Translations under genes and position numbers: made by a program
The notes under the pieces: generated by a model
Seen by the model: only the letters and a program-made list of their open reading frames with translations
Databases searched by the model: none
What the model was told of the DNA's origin: nothing
Shown: positions 16,794 to 24,679 of the stretch, piece by piece
How positions within the stretch are numbered: position 1 is the stretch's first letter
Layout of the letters: every line of letters begins with the position of its first letter
Assembly: GCA_035546335.1 (NCBI GenBank)
Contig: DATKDP010000111.1
Coordinates: 1-64,000 of the forward strand
Source: DATKDP01 sp035546335
Lineage (GTDB): Bacteria > Acidobacteriota > Thermoanaerobaculia > Gp7-AA8
Length of the DNA stretch: 64,000 nt
Reading direction: 5' to 3'

Positions 16794-17240
16794 TTATCCC
16801 CGGTTGGCAACGCCCGTGTGGTCGGTGAGTGACTTGGTCATGACCAGTCTGGTTCCATGCGGAGTGAAGTCGAACCCGACCTCATCCATGAACGTCTTCA
16901 TGTAGAAGATCCCCCGTCCGCTGGTCTTCATCAGATTCAGAGGATTGAGCGGATCATCGACCCCCGACGGATCGAACCCCGCCCCTTCATCCGAGATGGC
17001 GATCTCGAGTGAGGCACCGCGCAGATCGAAAACCGCCAGAACGCGCTTGTGGACGTCGAGTTTGTTGCCGTGCTTGATGGCATTCGCGACTCCTTCCCGC
17101 ACAGCCATGCCGATCCAGTGCGAGCCATCTGCATCGACCCCCGCATTCTCACAGAGGTGCTCGGCGATCACCTGCACCAGCTCGATGTTCTCGAATCTGC
17201 TGCTGATCGTGATTTCGATATGTTCCGAGTCGGGTTCCAT
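16794..17240 (-). CDS. RsbW-like HATPase serine kinase / anti-sigma factor
   Basis: The 148-residue protein has the GHKL ATPase motifs of RsbW/SpoIIAB kinases: N-box VREGVANAIKHGN, G1-box SDEGAGFDPSG and G2-box GRGIFYMKTFMD. It would phosphorylate the STAS protein encoded next and bind its target when that antagonist is phosphorylated. The ATG at 17240 (MEPDSEHIEITI) is chosen over a TTG-type start 33 bases upstream because the beta strand EITISSRF begins the domain. It is divergent from the secreted protease at 17341, with a 100-bp shared promoter region. Confidence 0.88.
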   Translation of the reverse strand: MEPDSEHIEITISSRFENIELVQVIAEHLCENAGVDADGSHWIGMAVREGVANAIKHGNKLDVHKRVLAVFDLRGASLEIAISDEGAGFDPSGVDDPLNPLNLMKTSGRGIFYMKTFMDEVGFDFTPHGTRLVMTKSLTDHTGVANRG

Positions 17241-17340
17241 CGTGAGAAAGTGTGCGCATTCTACGAGAAGCAAACCGCGGCTTTCAAGGGAAGATCCGGC
17301 TCGCGGAATCGCCTGCAGCCGACCGCTTGTTGCTCACCGC

Positions 17341-18510
17341 ATGTTCGAACATCCCTCGCTTCGGGTCGTCACCGTTCTGCTTCTCGCATTCGTCGCGACC
17401 GCTGTCGCTCCGGCACACGCCGCACCGGCAATCGGCGACGATATCGCCACCGTCTCCCGTCTTCGTGGTCACGACTACAAATATCCGGTCACGGAAAAGA
17501 AGATCACCCGAGCCGCTCTGAGGCATTTCCTGCGGAAACAGCTCGAAAGCGGCCTCGGGATGCCCGTCGACTCCTTCTTCGAATCGCTCGCAGCCCTGCA
17601 GCTCGTCGAAAGCTCCCCCGAGTCGGTCGATCGACTCCTCGATCTCTATGAATCGCAGGTTCTCGCGTTCTACGACCCGCGGACCGGGACATACTACAAC
17701 ATCACGACCCCCCCCCCGGCGGCGATGACCATGTCTCCGCTCCTCGAGCAGGGCATTGCGATCCACGAGCTGACCCATGCTCTGCAGGATCAGCGATTCA
17801 ATGCTGGAAAGACGCTCGAGTCTTTGCGAAGCGACTGGGACGCCGAAATGGCCTATCAGGCGGTTCTCGAGGGGGAAGCCACCCTCGTGATGTTCGCCGC
17901 CCTCTACGAGAAGATCGGCAAGAGTCTCGAGGAGCTGATCGGAAGCGAGCTCTTCGTCGCTGCCCTCGCCGAGGTGGCTGACTCGAACGACGGAATTCCG
18001 GCCGGCGTCGACTCGTATTTCGTGGAATCGATGAAGTTTCCCTACGTGGCCGGCGTCGCCTTCGTCGTCGAGGCCTTTCGACGTGGCGGTTGGGAGGCGA
18101 TCGACGCGATTCACGCCTCACCGCCGAAGACGACCGCCGAGATCAGCCGGCCTGAGCTCTACTTCTCGAAGGATCGGCACGATCCGGCCCGCCCTCCCTT
18201 TCCCTCCCTCGCCAACCCGATTCTGACCACGACCCTCGGTGAGTTTCACTGGAAGTACCTCGTCGGCGAGGAGGGCGCTCGCGACTGGAAGGGGGACCGT
18301 GTCCAGGTCGGAGGGTCTGGAAAGCGACTCTCCGTCCGGGCAGTGACGGAGTGGGCCGGCCAGGCAGCGGCACGACGCTTCGCCGGGGCCTATGGCGCGC
18401 TTCTGAGATCGAAAGGATTGAGTCCCGACATTCGTATCGAAGGTGATCGAGTCTCGGTCGATTACAGTGTTCCGAGGTCGTCGACATCGAAGGCTGCGCG
18501 GGGGAAATGA
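17341..18510 (+). CDS. Secreted HExxH zinc metalloprotease-like protein
   Basis: The 389-residue protein starts with a signal peptide (VVTVLLLAFVATAVAPAHA). It contains HELTHALQDQ (HExxH, about residues 142-146) and, about 35 residues later, EGEATLVMFA, which fits the third-ligand glutamate of gluzincin-type enzymes. The flanking FYDPRTGTYYN and IAIHELTHALQD resemble bacterial proteins annotated as putative HExxH peptidases with unknown substrates. The C-terminal half (residues 250-389) is unassigned. It is likely exported to the periplasm or beyond. The downstream 92-residue gene starts 6 bp after its stop, suggesting a two-gene operon. Confidence 0.78.
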   Translation: MFEHPSLRVVTVLLLAFVATAVAPAHAAPAIGDDIATVSRLRGHDYKYPVTEKKITRAALRHFLRKQLESGLGMPVDSFFESLAALQLVESSPESVDRLLDLYESQVLAFYDPRTGTYYNITTPPPAAMTMSPLLEQGIAIHELTHALQDQRFNAGKTLESLRSDWDAEMAYQAVLEGEATLVMFAALYEKIGKSLEELIGSELFVAALAEVADSNDGIPAGVDSYFVESMKFPYVAGVAFVVEAFRRGGWEAIDAIHASPPKTTAEISRPELYFSKDRHDPARPPFPSLANPILTTTLGEFHWKYLVGEEGARDWKGDRVQVGGSGKRLSVRAVTEWAGQAAARRFAGAYGALLRSKGLSPDIRIEGDRVSVDYSVPRSSTSKAARGK

Positions 18511-18516
18511 GGTCCC

Positions 18517-18795
18517 ATGGACATCGATGAGGCCACGATCATCGCCGAGGTGAACGAAGGAACGCTGCACGTTCGTCTCGAGGCGGAGCTGATCGAGGGA
18601 TTCGAGCAGATGGCGCGCGACGGTGAGCCGCTGCCGGTTCCATCGCACTACGCGTCGCGAATCGCGGAGATCCTTCATCGCAGCCTCGTCGAGCCGCTGC
18701 CGCCCACGATTGCCTTCGACCTCTACCAGGAAGTGCTCATCGCCTGCGAGCGCGCCCGCGCCTCGGTTCTCGGAGAAACGCTCGACGAACAGTAG
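18517..18795 (+). CDS. Small conserved-looking hypothetical protein
   Basis: This 92-residue acidic protein is predicted mainly alpha-helical, with no cysteines beyond one, no signal peptide and no recognisable motif. It follows the HExxH protease gene by 6 bp with a GAGG ribosome-binding site before the ATG, so it is probably translated in the same transcript. Coding bias (G or C in most third positions) matches its neighbours, which supports it being real. I do not recognise the family. Confidence 0.6.
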   Translation: MDIDEATIIAEVNEGTLHVRLEAELIEGFEQMARDGEPLPVPSHYASRIAEILHRSLVEPLPPTIAFDLYQEVLIACERARASVLGETLDEQ

Positions 18796-18824
18796 GCTCT
18801 TCCCTCCGGTCCAATGCTCCCGAT

Positions 18825-19115
18825 CCCTCGTAGGGACGAAGCATTTGCGCGAGGGACAGAGCCGAGGGCTTGCTACGCCGCAAGGCAGCGCAATAGCTTC
18901 GTCCGGGTGCTTGGCATGCTCAGAACCAACCCCTCGGGGGAGAGCGGGCGTCCCGCGCCCGCCCCGGGTGGGAGGGCGGCGTGCAATCGCCGGCGCGAAT
19001 GTCGCAGTGTCGCAAGCACCCGGGCGAAGCTATTGCGCTGCGTTCCGTCAACGCGAGCCTGTCGCCGCGGCCTGCGCGCAAATGCTTCGCCCCTACGAGA
19101 ATCCGGCGGGTCTCC
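18825..19115. repeat. Two inverted copies of the GTAGGGGCGAAGCATTTGCGC repeat family
   Basis: A plus-oriented copy (about 18828-18930: CGTAGGGACGAAGCATTTGC, then GCGCAATAGCTTCGTCCGGG) and a minus-oriented copy (about 18988-19110) face each other across a GC-rich spacer. They fill most of the 441-bp gap before selD; otherwise the gap has only a GGGATGACAGC half-repeat near 19182. Confidence 0.7.
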
Positions 19116-19236
19116 GCATCAGGTCGGTCACATTGGCCCTGAGGTGAGATCCCTCGCCTTCCCGCCCGACCACCCGCTCGGGATGACAGCAAACGATCGC
19201 CACTCATCCACTCTTCAGCGCTGATAAGATTGCCTG

Positions 19237-20316
19237 GTGAAAGCGAAGCTGAAGCGGCATCCACCGCTCTCCTCGTTTGCGACCACCGGCGGTTGAGCGT
19301 GCAAGCTCGGTCAGGATGACCTGAGGCACGTCTTGTCCCGGCTCGGTCCGAACCACGGCGCGGACGATCTCCTCGTCGGATACTCGACGTGTGACGATGC
19401 GGCGGTGCTGAAGATCGACGGCACGCGCGCCATCGTGCAAACGGTCGACTTCTTCACCCCGATCGTCGACGATCCGAGGCTGTTCGGCGCGATCGCGGCA
19501 GCCAACTCCGTTTCCGACGTCTATGCGATGGGGGCCGAACCGATCCTCGCGCTGGCCATCGCCGGGTTTCCCACCGACAAGCTCCCCCTTTCGGTTCTGG
19601 AGGAGATTCTGGCTGGAGGGGCCGACAAGGCGCGCGAGGCGGGATTTCCCATCGGCGGCGGTCACACCATCATCGATGACGTTCCGAAGTACGGACTCGC
19701 CGTCACCGGCATCGTCGACATCGACCGGGTCGTCAGAAACTCGACCGCCCGGCCGGGCGATGTCCTCTTCCTGTCGAAGCCGATCGGCAACGGAATTCTC
19801 GTCTCCGCGCATCGCGCCTTCGTCACAGCGGGGAGGTTGCGAAAAATGCTGATGGGGCAACATCCTTCGATCGACGAGGCGATCGACTGGATGTTGCAAC
19901 TGAACCGTGACGCCGCCGCGCGCATGAGCGAGTTCGGCGTCACTGCGGCGACCGACGTCACCGGCTACGGACTGATCGGACATCTGCTCGAGATCTGCAA
20001 TGCCTCCGGCGCCGGCGCGCGCCTGAGCGTCGAAGCGGTTCCCGTGCTGGCCGGCGCTCGAACGTGCCTGGAGAGGGGATACTTTCCTTCCGGCTCGGAG
20101 CTGAATGCAAAGACGTTCCGGAAGCATGTTCGCTCGATCGTGAGCGAGAACGACTACCGCCTGCTGTGCGACGCGCAGACGAGCGGGGGCCTCTTGATGG
20201 CCGTCGCTCCGGAGGTCGCTTCCCGCTTCGAGGGGGAATTCGACCGGAGCGGCCTGTTCTGTGCAAAGATCGGAGAATTGACGGAGGAGACGGGCGTCAT
20301 CGAGCTCACTCCGTGA
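19237..20316 (+). CDS. selD: Selenide,water dikinase (selenophosphate synthetase), probable selenoprotein with in-frame UGA
   Basis: SelD makes selenophosphate from selenide and ATP, the selenium donor for selenocysteine and selenouridine. From 19297 onward the frame matches SelD throughout: ACKLGQDDLRHVLSRL, CDDAAVLKI, QTVDFFTPIVDDP, AANSVSDVYAMGAEPILA, GGGHTIIDD and TDVTGYGLIGHL. Immediately upstream, TGA at 19294-19296 occupies the position of the catalytic Cys17 of E. coli SelD (family pattern [C/U]-x-C-K), and the frame continues back through GGxACK-type context to GTG at 19237. That gives about 359 residues with Sec20 and the conserved Lys23. Without read-through the gene would lack its active site. 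The ribosome-binding site at 19237 is weak, so the exact start is uncertain. Confidence 0.88.
19297..19330 (+). promoter_or_regulatory. Candidate bacterial SECIS hairpin after the selD UGA
   Basis: Directly after the UGA, CGTGC (19298-19302) can pair with GCACG (19326-19330). Inside it TCAGG (19311-19315) pairs with CCTGA (19320-19324) around loop ATGA; an alternative is GGTCA-GGA-TGACC. The apical loop lies about 20 bases after UGA, in the range known for SelB-dependent elements. Confidence 0.5.
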
Positions 20317-20353
20317 GAAGCAGACGACGAAGTCGATGTGACAGGAGTTTCGA

Positions 20354-20776
20354 ATGACCTACTGTCCCGAGTGCAAGCGAGAGTTTTCCGAAGAGGAGAA
20401 GGTCTGCCCGGAGCATGGAATCGAGCTCGTCGCCGAGCTTCCCTTCCAGACGATCGAAGGAGACGACACGACCTGGGTCGAGATCGCATCGGCCGGAACC
20501 GAGGAAGAGGCCGTGCTGCTCAAGGGCTTCCTCGAAGCGGAAGGAATCGTCGCGCAGGTGGAATCTCTCAAATTCACGATGGAGCCGGTGAATTTCGGCA
20601 AGCTGGGTGAGATCCGCATCTATGTGCGTGCGGAGGACGAGCCGGCTGCGGTCCAACTTCTGCAGAATCGGGAGGTCGAATATCGCACACTCCAGGACGA
20701 GGACGAGATCGTCACCGATCAGGGTCCTGTCGAGATTTCCGATGACGCCACGGCCGGAGAGACGGAGGAGACATGA
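20354..20776 (+). CDS. Zinc-ribbon protein with DUF2007 (putative signal-transducing) domain
   Basis: The 140-residue protein begins with a short zinc ribbon (YCPECKREFSEEEKVCPEHG: CxxC...CxxH). Residues 38-110 match the DUF2007 fold, with WVEIASAGTEEEAVLLKGFLEAEGIVAQV and IRIYVRAEDEPAAVQLL. The acidic tail has no domain. The function is unknown; DUF2007 resembles PII-like small regulators. AGGAG precedes the ATG. It follows selD by 37 bp and overlaps the next gene by 4 bp (ATGA), so selD and these two genes may form one operon. Confidence 0.78.
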   Translation: MTYCPECKREFSEEEKVCPEHGIELVAELPFQTIEGDDTTWVEIASAGTEEEAVLLKGFLEAEGIVAQVESLKFTMEPVNFGKLGEIRIYVRAEDEPAAVQLLQNREVEYRTLQDEDEIVTDQGPVEISDDATAGETEET

Positions 20777-21366
20777 TCCCCGAGGATCGAGATGCGGCGC
20801 ATGACGACGACCCGCCGGCCGTCGTTCTGCCGCGGTGGGTTCCCGTACTCCTCGCATTCGTGCTGGTGCTGATCGCGGCGTTTGCCGTTTACACCGGTGT
20901 TCGGTATCGGGGCGGCGCGCTGGGTCGCAGCTTCACGAGCGTGAGGACGGCACCCGCGCAGGATGGCGGATCGCCTGGCGAGCCGCAGCCCGGTGCCTCG
21001 CGCGTTCTTCCGGGGGAGGCGGGGGGCAACGTCCCCTCGCCGAGCCTCGAGCCGTTCCAGCAGGGAGCGCGTGTGAAGATCGAGGGAGGGAGGGAGGGTG
21101 TCGCTCCCTTCTTTCACGGCGAGGTGCGGCGAGGAATCCGCTTCTCCGTTCGACCCGACGATGCGATCTTCTACGTGAACGACAAGGCGATCGGCCTGAC
21201 GACGCAATTCAGCTCGCCGGACGAGGTCTACGAGTTCGCCGAGCCGGGCCGCTTCACGATCCGTGTATCAGCACCGAACCATCGCGATCGCGTCTACCTG
21301 GTGACCGTCGGCCCCACAGCTCGCGACGAGACCGGCGTGATCGAGGTGGCGTTGGAGAGGGAGTGA
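20773..21366 (+). CDS. Single-pass membrane protein with PEGA-like C-terminal domain
   Basis: The 197-residue protein has an acidic cytoplasmic N-terminus, one transmembrane helix (about residues 20-41, VPVLLAFVLVLIAAFAVY), a Pro/Gly-rich linker and a beta domain from about 95 onward. The end of that domain ('FSVRPDDAIFYVNDKAIG', 'YEFAEPGRFTIRVSAPNHRD') resembles PEGA repeats. The start codon overlaps the upstream stop (ATGA), indicating translational coupling. A periplasmic or surface-exposed domain is inferred. Heptanucleotide repeats begin immediately after its stop codon. Confidence 0.7.
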   Translation: MIPEDRDAAHDDDPPAVVLPRWVPVLLAFVLVLIAAFAVYTGVRYRGGALGRSFTSVRTAPAQDGGSPGEPQPGASRVLPGEAGGNVPSPSLEPFQQGARVKIEGGREGVAPFFHGEVRRGIRFSVRPDDAIFYVNDKAIGLTTQFSSPDEVYEFAEPGRFTIRVSAPNHRDRVYLVTVGPTARDETGVIEVALERE

Positions 21367-21405
21367 AGGGTGAAGGGTGAAGAGTGAAGAGTGAAGGGTG
21401 AAGGG
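21367..21405. repeat. Heptanucleotide tandem repeat AGGGTGA/AGAGTGA, five units
   Basis: Five head-to-tail 7-bp units directly abut the preceding stop codon (itself TGA). Units alternate between AGGGTGA and AGAGTGA. Confidence 0.85.
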
Positions 21406-21411
21406 CCGGCG

Positions 21412-21613
21412 GATTCTCGTAGGGGCGAAGCATTTGCGCGAGGGACGTGGTGACAGGCTCGAGGGATCGCAGCGCAGCGCAATAGCTTCGCCCGGGTGCT
21501 TGCGAGACTCTGACGTTCGAGCCCCGATCGATTGCAGCGGGCGCGGGAGGTTTCCCGCCCCGAGCCCCGAGCCCCGAGCCCCGATCGATTGCAGCCGGCG
21601 GGGCGCTCCCCTG
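21412..21613. repeat. Copy of the GTAGGGGCGAAGCATTTGC family plus GAGCCCC heptamers
   Basis: TCGTAGGGGCGAAGCATTTG starts near 21417 and the matching GCGCAATAGCTTCGCCCGGG ends near 21500. Then GAGCCCCGATCGATTGCAGC occurs twice (about 21519 and 21580), separated by a GAGCCCC heptamer array at about 21558-21585. Confidence 0.75.
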
Positions 21614-22159
21614 CTACTCGGTTTCGCGACCCGACTCCGGAGCCCCGAGCCTCGAGCCTCGAGCCTCGACCCCCGAGCCCCCGACCCCCGAGCCTCGAGC
21701 CTCGAGCCTCGAGCCCCGAACCATCGCCACCACCTTCAGCTCGACGGCGATCGGCGTCGGCAGCGAGGTCACGCCGACCGTCGTCCGCGCCGGCCGGATC
21801 TCGCCGAAGTACTCGGCGTAGACGCGGTTGAACGTCGGGAAATCGCGATCCATGTCGGTGAGAAAAACGAGAACGTCGACGACGTTCTCCAGCGAGCTCC
21901 CTCCGTCTTCGAGAATCGCGCGGATGTTCTCGATCGTCGAACGCACCTGCGCTTCGATGTCATAGCTGATGATCCGTCCATCGCCATCGCGCTCGACTCC
22001 CGGAATCTCGTCCGTTCCCGGGCGCCGCGGCCCGATCCCCGAGAGAAACAGCATGCCTCCGACGCGGCGCGCGTGCGGATACGGACCGACCGGGCTCGGG
22101 GCGCGCGCGGAAACGACCGGCGACGAGATCGCTGCTTCGTTTTCGTTTTCCTCACTCAT
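21614..22159 (-). CDS. RidA-family protein (possible 2-aminomuconate deaminase) with repeat-derived C-terminal tail
   Basis: Residues 15-147 match the RidA/YjgF/UK114 family: GPYPHARRVGGMLFLSGIGP, VRSTIENIRAILEDGGSSLENVVDVLVFLTDM, FNRVYAEYF, RTTVGV and the closing VELKVVAMV. Members hydrolyse reactive enamines; a subgroup deaminates 2-aminomuconate. The preceding gene on the same strand, ending 7 bp before this start, is an ALDH8/AmnC-like dehydrogenase, which supports that subgroup. The natural end is passed without a stop, and about 34 extra residues (RGSRLEARGS...) are encoded by GAGCCTC-type heptamers at 21614-21720. Confidence 0.85.
   Translation of the reverse strand: MSEENENEAAISSPVVSARAPSPVGPYPHARRVGGMLFLSGIGPRRPGTDEIPGVERDGDGRIISYDIEAQVRSTIENIRAILEDGGSSLENVVDVLVFLTDMDRDFPTFNRVYAEYFGEIRPARTTVGVTSLPTPIAVELKVVAMVRGSRLEARGSGVGGSGVEARGSRLGAPESGRETE
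21636..21720. repeat. GAGCCTC/GACCCCC heptanucleotide array overlapping the RidA 3' end
   Basis: About eleven 7-bp units (GAGCCTC, GAGCCCC, GACCCCC variants) run head to tail and encode the C-terminal extension of the RidA gene on the opposite strand. Confidence 0.8.
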
Positions 22160-22166
22160 TCGTCCC

Positions 22167-23615
22167 TCACGACAGTTTGATGCAGACGTTCTTCGCCTCG
22201 GTGAAGAACCTCAACGAATCGAGGCCTCCCTCCCTCCCGACCCCGCTCTCCTTGACGCCGCCGAAAGGAACGCGGAGGTCGCGAAGGAGCCAGGTGTTCA
22301 CCCACACCGTGCCGCTCTCGAGCTCCGCGGCGACTCGGTGCGCTCGCCGGAGGTCGCGGGTCCAGATGCTCGCCGAAAGGCCGTAGCGCGTCGCGTTCGC
22401 CAAAGCGATCGCCTCGTCATCGCCGTCGAACGGGGTCACGGTCACGACGGGGCCGAAGATCTCCTCCTGCATGACACGGCAGGAGGCATCGACTCCGGTG
22501 ATCACGGTCGGCTCGAGAAAAAATCCGCCGGCGAGTCGTTCCGGCAGATTGGCCGGACGGCTGCCCCCCGTCGCGATCTCGCCTCCTTCCTCGCGAGCCA
22601 GAGCAACATAGCCGGCGACCTTCTGAAGATGCGCACTGCTGATCAACGCTCCCACCTCGGTCGACGGCTCTTCCGGATCGCCCACCTTCATTCCCGTTGC
22701 ACGGGCTGTGAAGCGCTCGAGAAACTCGTCATGAATGCGCCGTTCGACGAAAAGACGGGAACCGCAAAGGCAGATCTCCCCCTGGTTCTCGAAGCTGGAA
22801 CGGATCGAGCCGGCCACTGCCTCGTCGAGATCGGCATCGGCGAAGATCACATTCGGATTCTTTCCACCCAGCTCGAGCGAGACCTTCTTGAACAGCGGTC
22901 CGGCCGCGCGCATGACCGCGGCCCCGGTGACCGTTCCTCCGGTGAACGAGATCAGAGGGACGCCCGGATGGAGGGTCAGCGCTTCTCCCGCGCTCGCACC
23001 CCTGCCATGCACGATGTTGATCACGCCGGGCGGAACTCCGGCCTCGGCTACCAGCTCGGCGAAACGGGCGGCCGTCAGCGGAGTCAGCTCCGATGGTTTC
23101 GCCACGCAGGTGTTCCCGGCGGCGATCGCCGGAGCGATCTTCCAGGTCAGCAGATAGAGCGGCAGGTTCCAGGGAGAGATCAGGCCGGCGACGCCGATCG
23201 GCTGGCGCAGCGTGTAATTGATGGCGGCACCGTCCATCGGATGGAACTCGTCGGCCGAGTGGAGAATCGCCGTGGCGAAGAAGCGAAGGTTCTTCTCGGC
23301 TCGCGGGATGTCGAGACGCTTCGCGAGGGAGATCGTCTTGCCGCTGTCTCGCGATTCGAGCAGCGCGAGCTCGCCGGCGTTGCGCGCCACGAGCCCGGCG
23401 AGCCGGAGAACGTGCTCGGAGCGCTCGGCGGCCGGCACGCGCTTCCACGTCGCGAACGCCTCGCGTGCCGCGGCCACGGCGTGGTCGATGTCGCCGGCGC
23501 CGCTGTCGGGAATCTCGGCGATCACCTCGCCGGTCGCCGGATTGATGTCATCGAAGTACGTTCCGGAGAGCGGAGGCTCGAAGCGTCCCCCGATGAAATT
23601 GGCCAGCCTCTGCAT
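22167..23615 (-). CDS. Aldehyde dehydrogenase, ALDH8 / 2-aminomuconate-semialdehyde dehydrogenase type
   Basis: The 482-residue NAD-dependent enzyme has the full ALDH set: ISPWNLPLYLLTWKIAPAIAAGN, SFTGGTVTG, ELGGKNPNVIF with the general-base Glu, NQGEICLCGSR with the nucleophile Cys, EEIFGPVV and the closing GVKESGVGREGGLDSLRFFTEAKNVCI. The last motif is characteristic of 2-hydroxymuconic/2-aminomuconic semialdehyde dehydrogenases. The RidA gene that follows by 7 bp fits the next step, 2-aminomuconate deamination, in the kynurenine or 2-aminophenol route. Upstream pathway genes are not present. Start: ATG 23615 (MQRLANFIGG); a GTG 18 bases upstream is also possible. Confidence 0.9.
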   Translation of the reverse strand: MQRLANFIGGRFEPPLSGTYFDDINPATGEVIAEIPDSGAGDIDHAVAAAREAFATWKRVPAAERSEHVLRLAGLVARNAGELALLESRDSGKTISLAKRLDIPRAEKNLRFFATAILHSADEFHPMDGAAINYTLRQPIGVAGLISPWNLPLYLLTWKIAPAIAAGNTCVAKPSELTPLTAARFAELVAEAGVPPGVINIVHGRGASAGEALTLHPGVPLISFTGGTVTGAAVMRAAGPLFKKVSLELGGKNPNVIFADADLDEAVAGSIRSSFENQGEICLCGSRLFVERRIHDEFLERFTARATGMKVGDPEEPSTEVGALISSAHLQKVAGYVALAREEGGEIATGGSRPANLPERLAGGFFLEPTVITGVDASCRVMQEEIFGPVVTVTPFDGDDEAIALANATRYGLSASIWTRDLRRAHRVAAELESGTVWVNTWLLRDLRVPFGGVKESGVGREGGLDSLRFFTEAKNVCIKLS

Positions 23616-23659
23616 CGCCGCGTAGTTTCTCACAGGCCTGCCGGAATCGTCATCGGGTG

Positions 23660-24000
23660 GGAGGGAACCATGAGTACGATCTGGCAAGTGGCCGAAGATT
23701 CCGATCTTCGGCCTGGTGACTGGCGACTCGGTGAGCGAGGGGCACGATCTCGCTGGCCAACTGGAGCCTGTTCGGCGTCCATGACGCCGCCACGGTTGCG
23801 GCCGATGGTTCACTGCGCCGTGGCCGCGAAGGCGGCCGCAACAACCTCAGCCCCGCCCGTGAGGGCGGGGTCACCAATCATGCGCAGTTCCTCGGAAGGC
23901 CGCGAAGGCGGCCGGCACAGTCGGATCACTGTTCGAGGGCAGGCAACGTTCCCGCGGTGATCTCGGTCCCATTGAGCCGCCGTCGCGTGGGACTTCGGCG
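23660..24000. repeat. Repeat block: GGCCGAAGAT palindrome and 143-bp repeat 'E', copy 1
   Basis: A perfect 10-bp stem GGCCGAAGAT-TCCG-ATCTTCGGCC lies at 23690-23713 inside a longer unit (23668-23768) that recurs at 27598-27700 and, shortened, at 33904-33927. Bases 23820-23962 form repeat 'E', with CCCCGCCC-GTGA-GGGCGGGG at 23851-23870. Its second full copy is 26500-26645 and a partial one is 25599-25648. There is no gene between 23616 and 24144. Confidence 0.8.
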
Positions 24001-24061
24001 ATCGTGCGAGGCCTCGCCGAGGGCGACGCGGTGACTCCGTCACAGCCTATCCCCCGCGTGA

Positions 24062-24121
24062 TAGGCTGCAAGGGAGAATGCCAGGCTGTCGCAGCCCAAA
24101 CCACTCAACGACGGGTTAGGG
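24062..24121. repeat. Cassette right-border repeat, copy 1
   Basis: The block starts TAGGCTGCAAGGGAGAATG, contains the stem AGGCTG-TCG-CAGCC and ends GTTAGGG. It recurs at 26762-26822 and 28534-28594, each time just upstream of a plus-strand gene. Confidence 0.75.
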
Positions 24122-24144
24122 CGAAAACAAAGGAGGGCATAGCA

Positions 24145-24654
24145 GTGATTGTGAAGGTTCAGGATATCAAGCCACTTCTGGCCAGAGGTCGCATCGAGCC
24201 GGCTGCTGTGCTCCCGGAGCTCAGAAAGTTGGCCGCCAGCGATCAGTGGAAAACGCGAGAGGTGGCGGCCACCGCGCTGGTCGAGATCGGCAAGCGCCGT
24301 CCGGCGGAGGTCCTACGCGAAGCGCGTCGCTGGGCCAAGGCCCGCGACCTCAATGTCCGGCGAGCGGCGAGTGAGGGCCTCCGCGGGATCGCAAAGCTCG
24401 ATCCAAACGCCGTCCTACCCGTGCTTGAGATGCTCCGGGCCGATCCCGAGCTGTATGTGAAGAAGTCTGTCGCGAACGTCCTCCGCAACGCGAGTGCCAG
24501 GCACCCGGAGTTTGTGCTCGACGTGTGTCGGCAGTGGGCCCTGTCAAGTAACCCTCACACCCGCTGGATCATCAAGGATGGCTTGCGAAAGCTCAACGGC
24601 TCGCAGCCACGCGAAGTACGTGCGATCCTAGACTCACTCGAGGGTTCGGCCTGA
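24145..24654 (+). CDS. HEAT-repeat protein (DNA-alkylation-repair-like)
   Basis: The 169-residue product consists of repeated two-helix units: VLPELRKLAASDQWKTREVAATALVEIG, 'VLREARRWAKARDLNVRRAASEGLR', 'VLPVLEMLRADPELYVKKSVANVLRNAS' and 'VLDVCRQWALSSNPHTRWIIKDGLRKL'. This is the pattern of AlkC/AlkD-type HEAT proteins, but it is shorter than AlkD and the catalytic residues cannot be checked by eye. GTG at 24145 is chosen because AAAGGAGGG lies 8 bases upstream. It stands alone between repeat borders, like a gene cassette. Confidence 0.75.
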   Translation: MIVKVQDIKPLLARGRIEPAAVLPELRKLAASDQWKTREVAATALVEIGKRRPAEVLREARRWAKARDLNVRRAASEGLRGIAKLDPNAVLPVLEMLRADPELYVKKSVANVLRNASARHPEFVLDVCRQWALSSNPHTRWIIKDGLRKLNGSQPREVRAILDSLEGSA

Positions 24655-24679
24655 CTCCGTCGGTGTAGAATCCTCTTGA

